A stretch of 64,000 nucleotides of DNA from Emmonsiellopsis sp. PD_33 (taxonomy: Eukaryota; Ascomycota; Eurotiomycetes; Onygenales; Ajellomycetaceae), in the NCBI GenBank assembly GCA_032988165.1, contig JANTQF010000017.1, positions 124,001 through 188,000 on the forward strand, given 5' to 3'. Each line of letters opens with the position of its first letter. Position 1 is the first letter of the stretch. Below the pieces are notes generated by a model, which was given only the letters and a program-made list of their open reading frames with translations, ran no database searches and was not told the origin of the DNA. Both the position numbers and the translations under genes were made by a program. Of the stretch, positions 46,730 through 59,213 are shown piece after piece.

Positions 46730-48377
46730 ACCCATGCAGATCTAAAGCTTAGAGTCCTCAAGAATATCATAATAATGCTAGAGAACACACATAATCTCCT
46801 CTATCTTAATTAAAGCACAGGAAACCTCCTGCAGGTTAGCAGCAGGCAAATAATTAGACAAGATAATATATTGATTTCATACTATTCTATAAGAGGGCAT
46901 CACAGTAATAAGTAAAGAGGTTAAAAGAGATAGCATGAAAGCTGTAGAGGCAACAGCCATGCAAGAGATCTTATAGGGTGAACTTAGATTAATTGTGTAG
47001 GAGTCAGAGATGATATGTGAGATAGAAGTCTGCAGAGAGAGAGTAAGAATAGTTTCAGCCAGGCTAGAGGTCTACATGAGGGCAGGAGAGACAGTTAGAT
47101 AAGTAGGAAGAAAGGACTTTAAATATAGAGAAGAGGAAGAAATCTTCAGAACTTTTCTAAAAGTCTTGTGATAATAGAGGTAGTCTACTAAGAGTTAAAA
47201 TCATATAAAGCAAATAATTATAATAAAGAGGAGCTTATAATATAACTTGCAGTATTTCATCTAGCTGTTCTAGAAATAGCAAGCACAGATATAAGTACCC
47301 TCATGTGAGAGAGAAAGTAAGATATATAGCTAGAAAGAGCCTAAGCTATTAGCACAGCATTCACATAGAACATCAGCTTCACAACTATAAGAATACATTA
47401 ATATAGTGTTTAAGTTTAGGCAGCTATCATCAAAAGACTTATATTATAGAATGAGATCTTCCATTAGAGTCTATTATAACAGATAGAGGAGATTTGAGTC
47501 ATACATCTTACAGTAAGAGTTTAGAAGGAACTTAAGGTTAATAAAGAGCCCATAATAATTTAATAGGTTCACATAAAGGAGCATAGTCTCATACATGAGA
47601 AGGCTGGAGTTATAGTGGCACTCAGAGAGTCCTACTATCATATTAAAGTTCTTTAGACCAATCTCATCAGGAATGATACTAGAACTCTTATAGAACTTAC
47701 AGTAAGAGTATAAAGCTGCAGCACAGTCAGGAAAGTAAGTACTATTATATTATATAAAGAGGTGTAGCTTGTTGAGGTCAAGCTTTAAAGATAAGAGAGA
47801 CTTTAGATATATAGAAAGATGAGATTTAGACTAAATATTTATAGAATAATTATGAATAGTAATCTGAGTAGATCTACAAGAGCTGAGTAAAGAAGTCATA
47901 AGATTAAGACTTATACAGACAGAAGAGAGATTAGTATTGAAGACCTTTATAGTCTGATGATCTTATGTGATGATGTCTGTAATATAAATTATTAGCATAA
48001 AGATTATGAGATAAATTGGGAAACTCATAAAGATTGAGCTTTATAGCTACATTGATGTCTTCCTTATCATCAGAAAAAAAAAAGAGATTACTATAGGTAA
48101 AGTTAATACTCTTACTAATAAGGTCATGTAAATCCTGTAGCTCTTCTTTATTTATGTAATAAGAGAGCTGAGCTTGAGTCTTGCACAGAAAATAAATCAC
48201 AGTGATATTACTAGTAGTTATAAGGTGAAGATCAGATATCATGTGAGCCTACTTAATAAGCTAACTGTAAAGGAGGAAGCCATCAGTGGGATTAAATTAT
48301 ATATAAGGATAGTTTTGCAAGGCTTCATACTCATTAAAAAGGCCCAGCTCAAGGGTTATAGATAATGTACCAGCCAT
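46730..48377 (-). pseudogene. Antisense reading frame in the 3' part of element D, unknown product
   Basis: I do not recognise it. On the minus strand a frame opens with ATG at 48,377 (MAGTLSITLELGLFNEYEAL). It runs with only three stops to 47,931, including a clean stretch beginning MISDLHLITTSNITVIYFL and FFFSDDKEDINVAIKLNLYEF. Further down the same strand the frame remains protein-like through stops that fit Trp or Gln codons (for example around 47,500-47,850) to about 46,730. It lies opposite to gag-pol and would be transcribed toward pol from near the 3' LTR. The first 150 codons are moderately supported; the rest and its frame continuity are inference. Confidence 0.5.
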
Positions 48378-48751
48378 TGAGAGAAAGTCTTCATCTTCTA
48401 AGAGGATAAGATACAAGTGATTTCAGCTGTAAGTCTTTATGTACTTACTTAGGAGACTTACTATAGAGAGGTGAGACATAGGATATTTGCCAGAGGTTAA
48501 CATCTTCTTGCAAGATGAGTGAAATGAGTGTGGGAGGAGTTATATAACATATAGATAAATATAGCATGAGGAAGGAGAGTAGTTGAAACCAGGCAATTAA
48601 GATGTTAATTTTCTTTGAAAGATGAAGTTATGAGAGGTTTATTTTATATAAAGAGAGTAATTACCCAGTATTATGACTAAATCAGGTTAGCATGATTGAT
48701 GAATTGTGTGATTCTACCTTATATAACTATCTTTAGAGTAAAGTTGAGTTT

Positions 48752-48763
48752 AATGGGAGAGGA
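48752..48763 (+). other. Polypurine tract of element D
   Basis: AATGGGAGAGGA directly before the TG of the 3' LTR. Confidence 0.7.
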
Positions 48764-48937
48764 TGTAATTTTTAGGATCATATGATCAATTCATATAATT
48801 ATATATAGTCCTATTATGCTGTTTGATGTTACTATGTATTACACCTCTTTTCATATTATAATCTTACTTATTTCATTATATATAATTATATGATCTTTTC
48901 TATAGCTTTTATATAATCAGATATCTTCAGAATCACA
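48764..48937 (+). repeat. 3' LTR of element D
   Basis: 174 bp, begins TGTAATTTTTAGGATC and ends CAGAATCACA; differences from the 5' copy are nearly all C/T or G/A. Confidence 0.9.
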
Positions 48938-48942
48938 TCTGA

Positions 48943-49014
48943 TATATATCTAGCCCTACTATAGATAGATATTCTACATGAATTGAAGAGAGTATGATAT
49001 ATTATAATAGAAGA
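48943..49014 (+). pseudogene. Element C fragment between D and E1
   Basis: 72 bp of element C. It reads SPTIDRYSTWIEESMIYYN-like and continues in sense after E1 at 54,574. The last eight bases are the E1 target duplication. Confidence 0.55.
49007..49014. repeat. Target site duplication of E1, left copy (ATAGAAGA)
   Basis: Exact copy at 54,566-54,573. The direct repeat can be extended to ten bases (AATAGAAGAT) if the transposon end is taken as AGACTGG. Confidence 0.88.
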
Positions 49015-49355
49015 TAGACTGGCCACTGGGACCATGAATTTTCATGCATGTTTAGTTTGGTTTGGTTTGATTTCAGTCCCATATGTGGAATAAAACATGA
49101 CCCCAAGAATTTAGAACATATTTAATGACTTAATTATAAATTATATGTAGGTAAATGGACTAAATGAGTAGGTTTGAAGCATGAAAAATGACCTCTTTTA
49201 AGAAATAAAGCATGTAAAATGACTAAGGAAAGTGTGATAGAAACAGGACCAGATATGACCAGAATTTCAGTACTAGTTTGATCCCAGAATGATTATATAA
49301 TAAGGTAATAATATTTGATAACACTCATGAATAAAGAAGGCTTAAATTATTAACA

Positions 49356-51709
49356 TTAACTTATAAGTATATTCTCCTCCTTGATTATAGTCTCCTTGTG
49401 GGAACTATCTGTAATCTTCCTCTCTCTACCATGCTTTATAATCATCATCTTCTTGATTGTATCCCCATGTAATTAACTCTAATAGTAGTAGCATATATTA
49501 CAGCTTGAATTGAATTTCCATTTCATTTCCACACCAGCCAGGGGTATTGCTAGAACATCTCAAGCCATTTTTGCAACTATAGGGTAGGTATGTGTAATCA
49601 CAGCCCACATCTCAAGAATTCTCTTATCCTTAATGATGATCACATCATCATGAAGATAGTAATTAAACTTAGTTGTGCAAGATGCTAGTCTAGCCTTCTT
49701 TTAACTGGCAATTAATGTATTAAGGTTCTGTGTATACCTAGGGATTAGTATAACTATACCTATTTGCCTGATCTAGCATTATCAAAAAGTGTTATCTATC
49801 TGAAAATTATCATCCATCATATTTACATCATTAAGGGGTTTGATATCCAGAGGTTCATACTGATAATAGTACTTATTATAGAATGACTTGATAATATCAA
49901 TATATATCTAACACTCTTTCTTTATTTAGTTTTCATCAGAGTATGTATTTGATTAGAGAGATGAATTCAGTACAGCTGTAATAGCATAGAAATCTGTAAA
50001 TCACTGATCTATCTTGCTGTAATAAATGGAGAGCTTTGTCTTTACTACCTTAATAACCCTATATATAGCTTGATTCCATCTAGTAGCATCATAACTCTTT
50101 GTCAACTAAATATCAAGGTGGTTAAATAGATAATTATACACCTACCATACCCAGGCCAACATAGATGTTCATGTCTATAAAACCACCTTGATCATTATAT
50201 AGAAGGAATAGAGTAAATTAATGACATATCATAACTAAGTTCATTCTGATTCTGAAAGCTTTAAGAATTGAATCTTTTCCCTTCCAGAGTCATTCATCTA
50301 GTGATTAATTGAATTCTGAAGCCAAAGCACTTAAACTGCTATTTTATATGTTGAACTTCATTAGATCTTAACATCCTATATCATCTTAAGGGGTGTAGTC
50401 AAAATAGGGGTTATTATATATTAGGTCTCAAAGAATCATTATTCCTATTTCAGTGAGATACTAATTGTAATGGCAATATAGCAAATTTAATATACATTAT
50501 GATTAGCATTTATTCTCTTCAAATAGAGCAGGAGCATAATCAAATATCATTACCTTATAAAGTGTTAAGGAGAATGTAATATTCTCATTCATGTGGATAT
50601 TCCTCTCATTAAATGAGCTGACTATCATGTCATGTTCTGCCTCAATGCAAAGTTTACTGATCAGTGCCTACACTACTAGTTAAATCACATGAGTAATGCA
50701 TGGGATATAGCTCTGATCTCCATCCTATTGATATTCAATTAATCTCTCCTTCAAGCTTCATATTATTGTTGAATTGTTTTTTGCATTATTAGTAGTAATA
50801 GTAAGTAAATTTGATGAAATATCCTAGTGATTATTTCAAATAATATTATGCAGAATTTCTATCAGGTAGTCCCCAGTATGACTTTAGATTAAGGCCTCAA
50901 AATCAATTAGTTATTTCTTATACTTCCATTGATCATTAATGAAGTAGCAGATAACCCCTAGAAATATCAGGTTATTTATACTTGTCCATGCATCTATAGT
51001 TAGAGATATTTTTCTCTGCTGCTTCAGCTTCAGGCCTAGATCTTCCATGTCCTTAGTATAGTGTCAATTGAGGTTGTCTCACAGACTCATTCAATAGGAG
51101 ATTTCCATTAAAGGTTTTAGCATCTATAGTAGAACTCAGAATTCAGTGTTTTCAATCAATCAGAGTAGAAGATTCAGAGAGATATAGATATAGAGTATTT
51201 ATTCATAAAAGACCTCAGATGTACAGGGTAGAAGGTCTGCAGTAATAGATTTCAGTTATAATCATTTCTTCATCATTTTCTAAAGGAATCATCTCATTAG
51301 CATTACTCAAAAGTATTATCTAGAGGAGGGATAATATAGATCTCACCAGTCCTTCTAGAACATTGCTATTCCTTGATTTTTGATTCTAGCTGCATCCAAC
51401 TGACTTGAGGTGTCAGATAATCTCATCAGAACCATATCCACTTCATGATGAATGAGTCTGGATGACATCATAATACTTGCAATAAAGAAATAGCTGTTCA
51501 GTTTCTTTTTCAGCTATCTATTGAAAGAAATCCTATTGATCTGAGTATTATCAATGGGAAGGTTTTCAGAGCTTTCATTTTATCAGGTTGGATATATAGT
51601 AATTTGTAGTAGACCATCAGAACTAGAATAGTAGGGCATGTGCATCTTTATAGATAATATATCTCTTCCCCTTAATAGTAATCTCAGGAAGTTCAGTAGA
51701 TTCAGCCAT
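49356..51709 (-). pseudogene. Degenerate hAT transposase of E1
   Basis: Starts at ATG 51,709 (MAESTELPKITIKRKRYIIY in the E2 copy) and ends at TAA 49,356-49,358 (after IIKEENILIS). The C-terminal part near 49,400-49,620 resembles the hAT dimerisation region (A, L, I-rich helix, then IPLADVG and KFNSSCDIYYYY, where PxSS-x-ER/K-x-FS is typical). The N-terminal part has a Cys/His-containing segment that could be a BED finger. The span is not a multiple of three, so at least one intron or frameshift is present. Stops are frequent. Confidence 0.68.
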
Positions 51710-52189
51710 TTAAGATAATAGGGAAGGGAGTGGTATGATAATAAGATAAGTATGATAATTCAGAGTTATTTTACTATATGACTGAGAGAAGAAAACTCTA
51801 ACCACACTAGTGCACATGAGGAGGCTGCCTATCTCAAATTCCTTCAATAAGGAGAATAGAAATAATTAATCTCAGATATTAATATAGGAATAACATTAAT
51901 CTTATTAAATATAGCAGAAATATCATTATATTATTACTAAAAAGCATTACCTTTGAAGCTTAGAGATTTATTTGATATAATAAAAGAATAAGATACTATT
52001 AATATATATATATATAGAATCTCATTAAAAGTATTGAGAAATATATATATATTTCAATGAGTACTACTGGTTTTCTACTGTAGCAATTCTAATTAGAAAA
52101 TAAGAGTAATAAAATTCAATTCAATTAATTATATTATCTTATCCTTCCTCCTATCTCCACTCTACTATATTAAAAGAGAAAAATTTAAA
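51710..52189. other. Spacer in E1 with AT-rich inverted repeat
   Basis: About 480 bp between transposase and second gene. It contains (TA)n runs near 52,003-52,015 and 52,040-52,052 that can form a hairpin. No frame recognised. Confidence 0.5.
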
Positions 52190-53054
52190 AAAACTCCTTC
52201 TCATCTTTCTCATCCTCCTCCTCTTTCTCATCTTCCTCCTTCTTATCCTTCTCCTTATCTTCCTTCTCCCCCTCTTCTTTCACCTCTCCATTCTTAATAA
52301 TTTACTCCTCCTCCTCCTCCTCATCCTCCTCCTCCTCCTCATTAGAGGTGAAAATAACCTTAAACTTATTCTCTAGTATCTCCTCTAGTAGAGACAGCTC
52401 CTTACAACAGGCTAGATCAACCTGGGCATCAAAATTAGCTATCTTCTGATCAGCCACATCAGCATCAACCCTAGTAGCAAGGAGATTAGCCCAGTCAGAG
52501 AGCAATGTAGCCTCTTCAATATCCTGAATTATCATGCACATGTAGGAGATAAAGAGATTCTTAATCTCCTTCTCATTGTAAATCTACTAATTCATTTAAT
52601 TAGATTAGAAGAGTGTTATTAAAGAGTATGATTAGAACTCTTACCTATTTAAGCTTTTTAACCTCATACTTCAAGATTTCCTCAACCTACTTCTAATAGT
52701 ATTTCTTCCTAGTAGCCTTCTTCATGATCTTCTCTTACTCTATCTTTACTTCATATCATTCTTAAGAGCACTTCTGATTTCAATACTTCTATATTAGCTA
52801 CTTTACTACCTTCTTCTCTAATTTCTCACATTCAGCCTCATCAGCCTCATTCCTAGTATAGATTAGCTGAATTCATATACAAGCATTATTATAGATCATT
52901 ATTATTTATTTTCCTTACACAGCTTCTTCAGTGCAACATGATACACCTTGTGGTCAGTCTCATCCTATTTGAATACTTTCTTCTCAGGCTCCTCAAGCTG
53001 ATGATAACACTCACAGGCCTTAGTCATATAGATCTTAGAGGCAGGCAAAGATAT
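52190..53054 (-). pseudogene. Second gene of hAT element E1, acidic coiled-coil protein, unknown function
   Basis: Not recognised. Read on the minus strand from about 53,054, where ATA replaces the presumed ATG (SLPASKIYMTKACECYHQLEE), or from the ATG at 53,027. Predicted introns lie at about 52,866-52,918 (donor GTAAGG) and 52,588-52,646 (donor GTAAGA). The final exon is clean for 79 codons, MCMIIQDIEEATLLSDWANL to a Glu/Asp run at 52,302-52,330 encoded by a CTC-rich trinucleotide tract. It is rich in Lys, Glu and Gln and probably largely helical. The frame is conserved in E2. Splice signals support a real, once-spliced gene. Confidence 0.55.
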
Positions 53055-53489
53055 AGCTAATAATAGTAGTGGGAGAGAGCAACAATTATGATAGTAGAAT
53101 AGAAATATTAAAAGAGGAGAGATGGGATAGTGGTAGAAAAAAAAGAAAAGAAAGAAAAGAAAAGAAGGAAAAACAAAAAGATAAAGAGAATTTCTTTAAT
53201 CTAAAAGTAGATTGTTTACATTTGACACATCTATATTTAATATTCTTTGTATGGCATTGCCAGGCAATTTATATCAGAAATAGACCTAGATGATAGTTAC
53301 AGATTGCTAGGATAGCTGATTAAAATTAAAATTTCAATAACATTTCTTTTTTTTCCCCTCCTCTTCTCCTCTCTCTTCTTTTTTTCTCTATCTATTTTAT
53401 TCCTCCTCTCTCACCATCCCAATCAGCTATATCTCTATCTCCCCTGCCTTTTATCCAAACACATTAATACCCTCTCCCTCAATTCAAAA
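53055..53489. promoter_or_regulatory. Possible divergent promoter between E1 second and third genes
   Basis: About 435 bp separating divergent frames. It holds a purine-rich AAAAGAAAAG tract (53,136-53,175) and a pyrimidine-rich CTCTTC tract (53,345-53,410). Function is inferred from position only. Confidence 0.35.
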
Positions 53490-54152
53490 ATGCCAAAGTA
53501 CACCCCCCTCCCCCATCAAGCAGTGATGAAAAATAGTATGCTTAGTCACAAAGCAACCTATGAGACACACATCACTGAGTAGGAGGCTAAGTGGGATTGA
53601 TACCATACTGAGCTCCTTAATGCCTCAAAAAACTACTAGGTTAAATATAATTTCAAGCCCCACTACTATCACAATAAGAACAGTAAGTTATAGTCATACT
53701 TTTTAGTAACACTCAGCAGCTCATTCAGGTTAATAGAGTGAATTTAGGAGGTTTAGTTCTATTAGAAATCTGAGAAGCTCATTTTCACCAAGGCCATAAT
53801 AGTATATCTAATCCATAAGATTAATAATAGGAAGTATTACTTCCAGCACTTCACCCTTAATATTATTCAGTTGGTAGCAGAAACAACTCTCACCACTCTT
53901 TTTAAGTGTAAGTTAATTAATCTACTAAGTCTACTAAATATGTATACTGATTATATTATGAATATAGGCAGAGTAAAGATGATGATGCATGGGAAGTAAT
54001 CAACTTTCAGGGTTAAAAATATGCATTTAATGAGGAAGGTGGCAGATACATTAAGGTCAGATTACTTCAATTAGAAGGTCATGAGGAAGAATTGAATTCC
54101 CTACAGATAGAGGTGGGATTATTTTATGCATTTTTTAATTAGTTTAGTTTAG
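53490..54152 (+). pseudogene. Third frame of hAT element E1, unknown product
   Basis: Not recognised. From ATG at 53,490 (MPKYTPLPHQAVMKNSMLSH) a plus-strand frame of about 220 codons continues through stops that fit mutated Trp, Gln or Arg codons. It contains KNYxVKYNFKPHYYHNKNSK and HKINNRKYYFQHFTLNIIQL, then NMYTDYIMNIGRVKMMMHGK. It stops at TAG 54,150-54,152, or at TGA 54,177 if that TAG was a sense codon. Basic residues and aromatic pairs suggest a nucleic-acid binding protein, but that is a guess. Confidence 0.5.
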
Positions 54153-54565
54153 GGTTTAGCTGGGGCCTGCAGGCAATGAAAAGTAATAATATTTAGTAAT
54201 ACTTACTGGTGCAAATCTTCCAATTTGAAATTATTGTATGATGTGTGGCAGGGCTGCTACTAGCTTGGCACCATTAGTAACACATATGATTATGATTAGG
54301 TAATATTGTGGTATTTCTAGTCCTGTTTGGTCCCATATATAGATAATGAGACCAAACAGGACCAGGACTGAAAAGATAGATATATAACATAATTTATGAG
54401 TAAAATATTCCTTTATAATATGATTCTGAACTAATTTATCTATACTATAACATAATATAGTATCTATATTAAAGTGATTTTACATAAAAAGGGACTAATA
54501 TATTAAGTAAAATGATAAGAATATACTTTAATCCTAGTCCCAACATGGTCCCAGCAGCCAGTCTA

Positions 54566-54573
54566 ATAGAAGA
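54566..54573. repeat. Target site duplication of E1, right copy (ATAGAAGA)
   Basis: Exact copy of 49,007-49,014. Confidence 0.88.
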
Positions 54574-56030
54574 TGTAATGAGTTTTTTCTATTACTAGCA
54601 TTTTTACCTAAATGACTGAATTAAGATAGCAGTTGTTACACACTGAGGACAGAAGATTTTTAATGTTATAATAATAGAATATATTAACTTGATATTATAT
54701 GTTTAAAGGCAAATTAATAGATACCTAATAGATCTTAAGAAGTTTATATGAGTCTATATTAATAATCTAGTAGTATATTTATAGACATAAAAACACTATA
54801 TTATCTACTTATACAAACTCTTTTAGTAACTATAAAATCTAAGGATAGTACTTAACTTAAAAAAGACCTACATTGAATTTTCCTCTGTATGCCTTTTAGG
54901 CTAGCATGTGTCAGGACTAGGTTTATCTATTAATAAAGAGAAATTTAAGGTACTCACTGAAATAGAGTTTCCTATGAAGCTAGTACATCTTGAGAAATAT
55001 ATAGGATTAATTAGCTGACTATGCTAGTATGTCTCATGATATACTCATATAGCAGACTCACTTCAGAAATGAAAAATAGAATTACTTAAGATTAGACTAA
55101 TAATAAGTACTAAGCATACAGCCTATATAATGATAATGAAGATAGATGGAATAACTATAAAATATACAGTTTTTAAAGTAATATAGAAGATTTTTTATAT
55201 TCAATTCTTTCTAGTATATATTAACAATTAGTAGGTATTATTCATTGATGTAGATGCATCAGTTGAGTGAGAATTTAATATCATGATATTTCATATTAAA
55301 GATAGCTGGCTGGTATTGAAGATGAAAGACTATATGATATCTCTACTATAAAAACTAGTTAAATTAATTTTATTTCTCAGTAAGATCTTTATTTCTACTG
55401 AGAATCATTACTAGCCTACTAAGCTTGAGATTGCCTGCTTAATATGAGTAATTCATAAAATATGATACTTGATGGAAGCCTTAATGTAGCAAGTAATAAT
55501 ATATAAACCTAGGCAACTACATCTTATACTAGATGTGCTGTCTTGCCTGCTCAGCAGGAACAAGATGACAATAAATGTGAATAAGTCACTGAAGGAAATA
55601 TAGGATATATATCTTATTTATATGAGGAAAGATGATAATATCACCACTGACAGCAACTATATAGAGACTCTAGTTGAAATGTCTAATGATTTCTGAAGAT
55701 GCCTTAGAAATGAATATTCTAGAGATACTAAGTTATTTCATGTTATGAAGATTCTTAAAAGGAATAATATAACTAAAGAGCTATTTAAACTTTCATATAA
55801 GCTAACTAATAGCATTCTATACTACACATGTAATAAGATAAAGTACCTGATAATCTTAAGAGCTTTATATAAAGAAATTTTTAGCCTAACCCACATCTTC
55901 AACTACTTAGGATTCAACTGAACCTTAGGAAATCTGCAAGATATAGTAATATACCACTATATAATGAAGCTATAGAAATATATTAAGCACTATCTCAGCT
56001 ATCAAGTCAATTAAATGCTATAGTATAAGC
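54574..56030 (+). pseudogene. Reverse transcriptase and RNase H fragment of element C
   Basis: Between E1 and E2. The reverse transcriptase active site VYINNLVVYL lies at 54,752-54,781; both catalytic Asp are Asn (54,761-54,766). FSSVCLLGxHVSGLGLSINK and FPMKLVHLEKYIGLI follow. RNase H begins near 55,235 (VLFIDVDASVE) and continues with LILFLSKIFISTENHY and PTKLEIACLI. The integrase zinc-binding part would start near 55,800. The frame is interrupted by E2. Confidence 0.75.
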
Positions 56031-56038
56031 CTTATAGA
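56031..56038. repeat. Target site duplication of E2, left copy (CTTATAGA)
   Basis: Exact copy at 61,590-61,597. Confidence 0.9.
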
Positions 56039-56379
56039 TAGACTGGCTGCTGAGACCATGAATTTTCATGTATGTTTAATTTGATTTGGTTTGGTTTTAG
56101 TCCCATATGTGGAATAAAACATGACCCCAAGAATTTAGAACATATTTAATGACTTAATTATAAATTATATGTAGGTAAATGGACTAAATGAGTAGGTTTG
56201 AAGCATGAAAAATGACCTCTTTTAAGAAATAAAGCATGTAAAATGACTAAGAGAAGTGTGATAGAAACAGGACCAGGTATAACCAGAATTTCAGTACTAG
56301 TTTGATTCTAGAATGATTATGTAATAAGGTAACAATATTTAATAATACTTATAAGTAAAGAAGGCTTAAATTATTAATA

Positions 56380-58733
56380 TTAACTTACAAGTATATCCTC
56401 CTCCTTAATTATAATCTTCTTATGGGAACTATCTGTAATCTCTCTCTTCCTACCATACTTCATAATTATCATCTTCTTGATTGTGTCCTCATGTAATTGA
56501 TTCTAATAGTAGTAGTATATATCACAGCTTGAATTGAATTTTCATTTCATTCCCACATCAGCTAGGGGTATTATCAGAACATCTCAAGCTATTTTTGCAA
56601 CTATAAGGTAGGTATATATAATCACAGCCCACACCTCAAGGATTTTCTTATTCTTAATGATGGTCACACCATCATAAAGGTAGCAATCAAACTTAGTTGT
56701 GCAAGATGCTAGTTTAACCTTCTTTTAACTAGTAATTAATGTATTAAGGTCCTGTGCATACCTAGGAATTAGTATAACTATACCTGTTTGCCTGATTCAG
56801 CATTACTAAAAAGTATTACCTACCTGGAAATTATCATCCACCATATCCATATCATTAAGGGGTTTGACATCCAGAGGTTCATACTGGTAATAGTGCTTAT
56901 TATAGAATAACTTGATAATATCAATGTATATCTAACACTCTTCCTTTATCCAGTTTTCATCAGAGTATGTATTTGATTGGAGAGATGAATTCAGTACAAC
57001 TGTAATAGTATAGAAATCTATAAATCATTGATCTATCTTGCTGTAATAAATGGAGAGCTTTGTCTTTACTACCTTAATAGCTCTATATATAGCTTGATCT
57101 CATCTAGTAGCATCATAACTCTTTGCCAACCAAGTATCAAGATGATTAAATAGATAATTATACACCTACCATGCCCAGGCTAATATAGGTATCTGTGTCC
57201 ATGAAACTGCCTTGATCATTATATAGAAGAGATAGAGTAAATTAATGATATATTATAATTAAGTCCATTCTGATCCTAAAAGCTTCAAAGATTAAATCTT
57301 TTTCCTTCCAGAGTTATTCACTCAGTGATCAATTGAATTCTAAAGCTAAAGTGCTTGAACTGCCATTTTATATATTAAACTTTATTAGGTCTTAACATCC
57401 TGTATCATCTTAAGAGGTGTAGTCAAGGTAGGAGTTATTATACATTGGGTCTCAAAGAATCATTACTTTTATTTTGGTGAGATACTAATTATAATAGTAA
57501 TATAATAAATCTAATATACATTATAATTAGCATTTATTCTCTTCAAATAGAGTAGGAGCATGACCAAATATCATTACCTTATAAAGTGTCAAGAAGAATG
57601 TAATATTCTCATCCATGTGGATATTCCTCTCATTAAATGAGCTGACTATCATATTATATTCTACCTTAATATAAAGTTCACTGACCAGTGCCTGCACTAC
57701 TAGTTAAATCACATGAGCAATGCATGGGATATAACTCTGATCCTCATCTCATTGATATTCAATTAATCTCTCCTCCAAGCTTCATATTATTATTGAATTG
57801 TTTTTCACATTATTAGTAGTAATAGCAAGTAGATTTAATGAAATATCCCAGTGGTCATTTCAAATGACATTATGCAGAATTTCTGCCAGGTAGTCCCCAG
57901 TATGACTTCAGATTAAGGCCTCAAAATCAATTAGTTGCTCCTTGTACTCTCATTGATCATTAATTAAGTAGCAGATAACCCCTAGAAATGTTAGGTTATT
58001 TATACTTATTCATATATCTACAGCTAGAGATATTTTTCTCTGCTGCTTCAGCTTCAGACCTAGATCTTTCATGTTCTTAGTATAGTGTCAATTGAGGTTA
58101 TCTCACAGATTCATTCAATGGGGGATTTCCATTGGAGGTTTTAGCATCTGCAGTAGGACTCAGAATTCAATATTTTCAATCAATTGGAGTAAAAGGTTTA
58201 GAGAGATATAGGTATAGAGTATTTATTCATAAAAGGCCTCAGATGTGCAGAATGGAAGATCTACAGTAATAAACTTCAATTATAATCATTTCTTCATCAT
58301 TTTCTAAAGGAATTATCTCATTGGTATTACCTAAAAGTATTACCTAGGGAAGGGATAATATAGATCTCACCAGTCCTTCTAGAATATTATTATTCCTTGA
58401 TTTTTAATTCCAGCTGCATCCAACTAATTTAAGGTGTTAGATAATCCCACCAGGACTATATCTACTCTATAATGAATGAGTCTGAATAGCATCACAACAC
58501 TTATAATAAAGAAATGACTGTTCAGTTTCTTTTTCAGCTACCTGTTGAAAGGAATCTCATTGATCTGAGCATTATCAATGAGAAGGTTTCCAGAGCTTTT
58601 ACTTTATTAGGTTGGATATATAGCAATTTATAGTGGATCATCAGGACTGAAATAGTAGGGCATGTGTATCTTTATAGATAATATATCTCTTCCTCTTAAT
58701 AGTAATCTTAGGAAGTTCAGTAGATTCAGCCAT
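56380..58733 (-). pseudogene. Degenerate hAT transposase of E2
   Basis: ATG at 58,733 opens MAESTELPKITIKRKRYIIY, intact for 30 codons. The remainder matches the E1 copy with its own set of stops. Stops present in one copy but not the other allow partial reconstruction of the ancestral reading. Confidence 0.68.
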
Positions 58734-59213
58734 TTGAGATAATAGGAGAGGGAGTAATATGATAATAAGATAAGTATGATAATTCAGAGTTATTCTGCTA
58801 TATAACTGGGAGAAGAAAACCCTAACCACACTAGTGCACATGAGGAGGCTATCTATCTCAAATTCCTTCAATGAGGAGAATAGAAATAATTAATCCTAGA
58901 TATTAATATAGAAATGACATTAATCTTGTTAAATATAGTAGAAATATCATTATATTATTACTGAAAAGTATTACCTTTAAAGCTTAGAGATTTATTTGAT
59001 ATAATAAAAGAATAAGATGCTATTAATATATATATATATAGAATCTCATCAAAAGCATTAAGAAATATATATATATTTTGATGAGTACTGCTGGTTTTCT
59101 ACTGTAGCAATTCTAATTAGAAAATAGGGGTAATAAAATTCAATTCAATCAATTATATTATCTTATCCTCCCCCCTATCTCCACTCTACTATACTAAAAG
59201 AGAAAAATTTAAA

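Larger units (their letters stand above)
40613..48937 (+). mobile_element. Ty3/gypsy retrotransposon D nested in element C
   Basis: 8,325 bp between two 174-bp LTRs (40,613-40,786 and 48,764-48,937). It contains gag (about 41,195-42,545), pol (about 42,646-46,210), a spacer and an antisense reading frame. Pol order is protease, reverse transcriptase, RNase H, integrase, with no chromodomain visible, so it belongs to a different lineage from A, B and C. The candidate 5-bp target duplication is imperfect (GTCTA on the left, ATCTG on the right, differing only by G/A) and would place the LTR end one base earlier. Confidence 0.87.
49015..54565. mobile_element. hAT-type DNA transposon E1 (5,551 bp)
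   Basis: Ends are 22-bp imperfect inverted repeats beginning TAGACTGGC (49,015-49,036 and 54,544-54,565), flanked by a perfect 8-bp duplication ATAGAAGA. The 8-bp duplication and the TA-G start fit the hAT superfamily. Content: a transposase frame on the minus strand, a second gene on the minus strand, and a third frame on the plus strand. A copy of identical length lies at 56,039-61,589. Confidence 0.9.

Noticed and set aside
52190..52350. CTC-rich tract as a simple microsatellite only
   Set aside because: It encodes the acidic end of the second hAT gene and is kept at the same place in E2, so it is better described as part of that gene.
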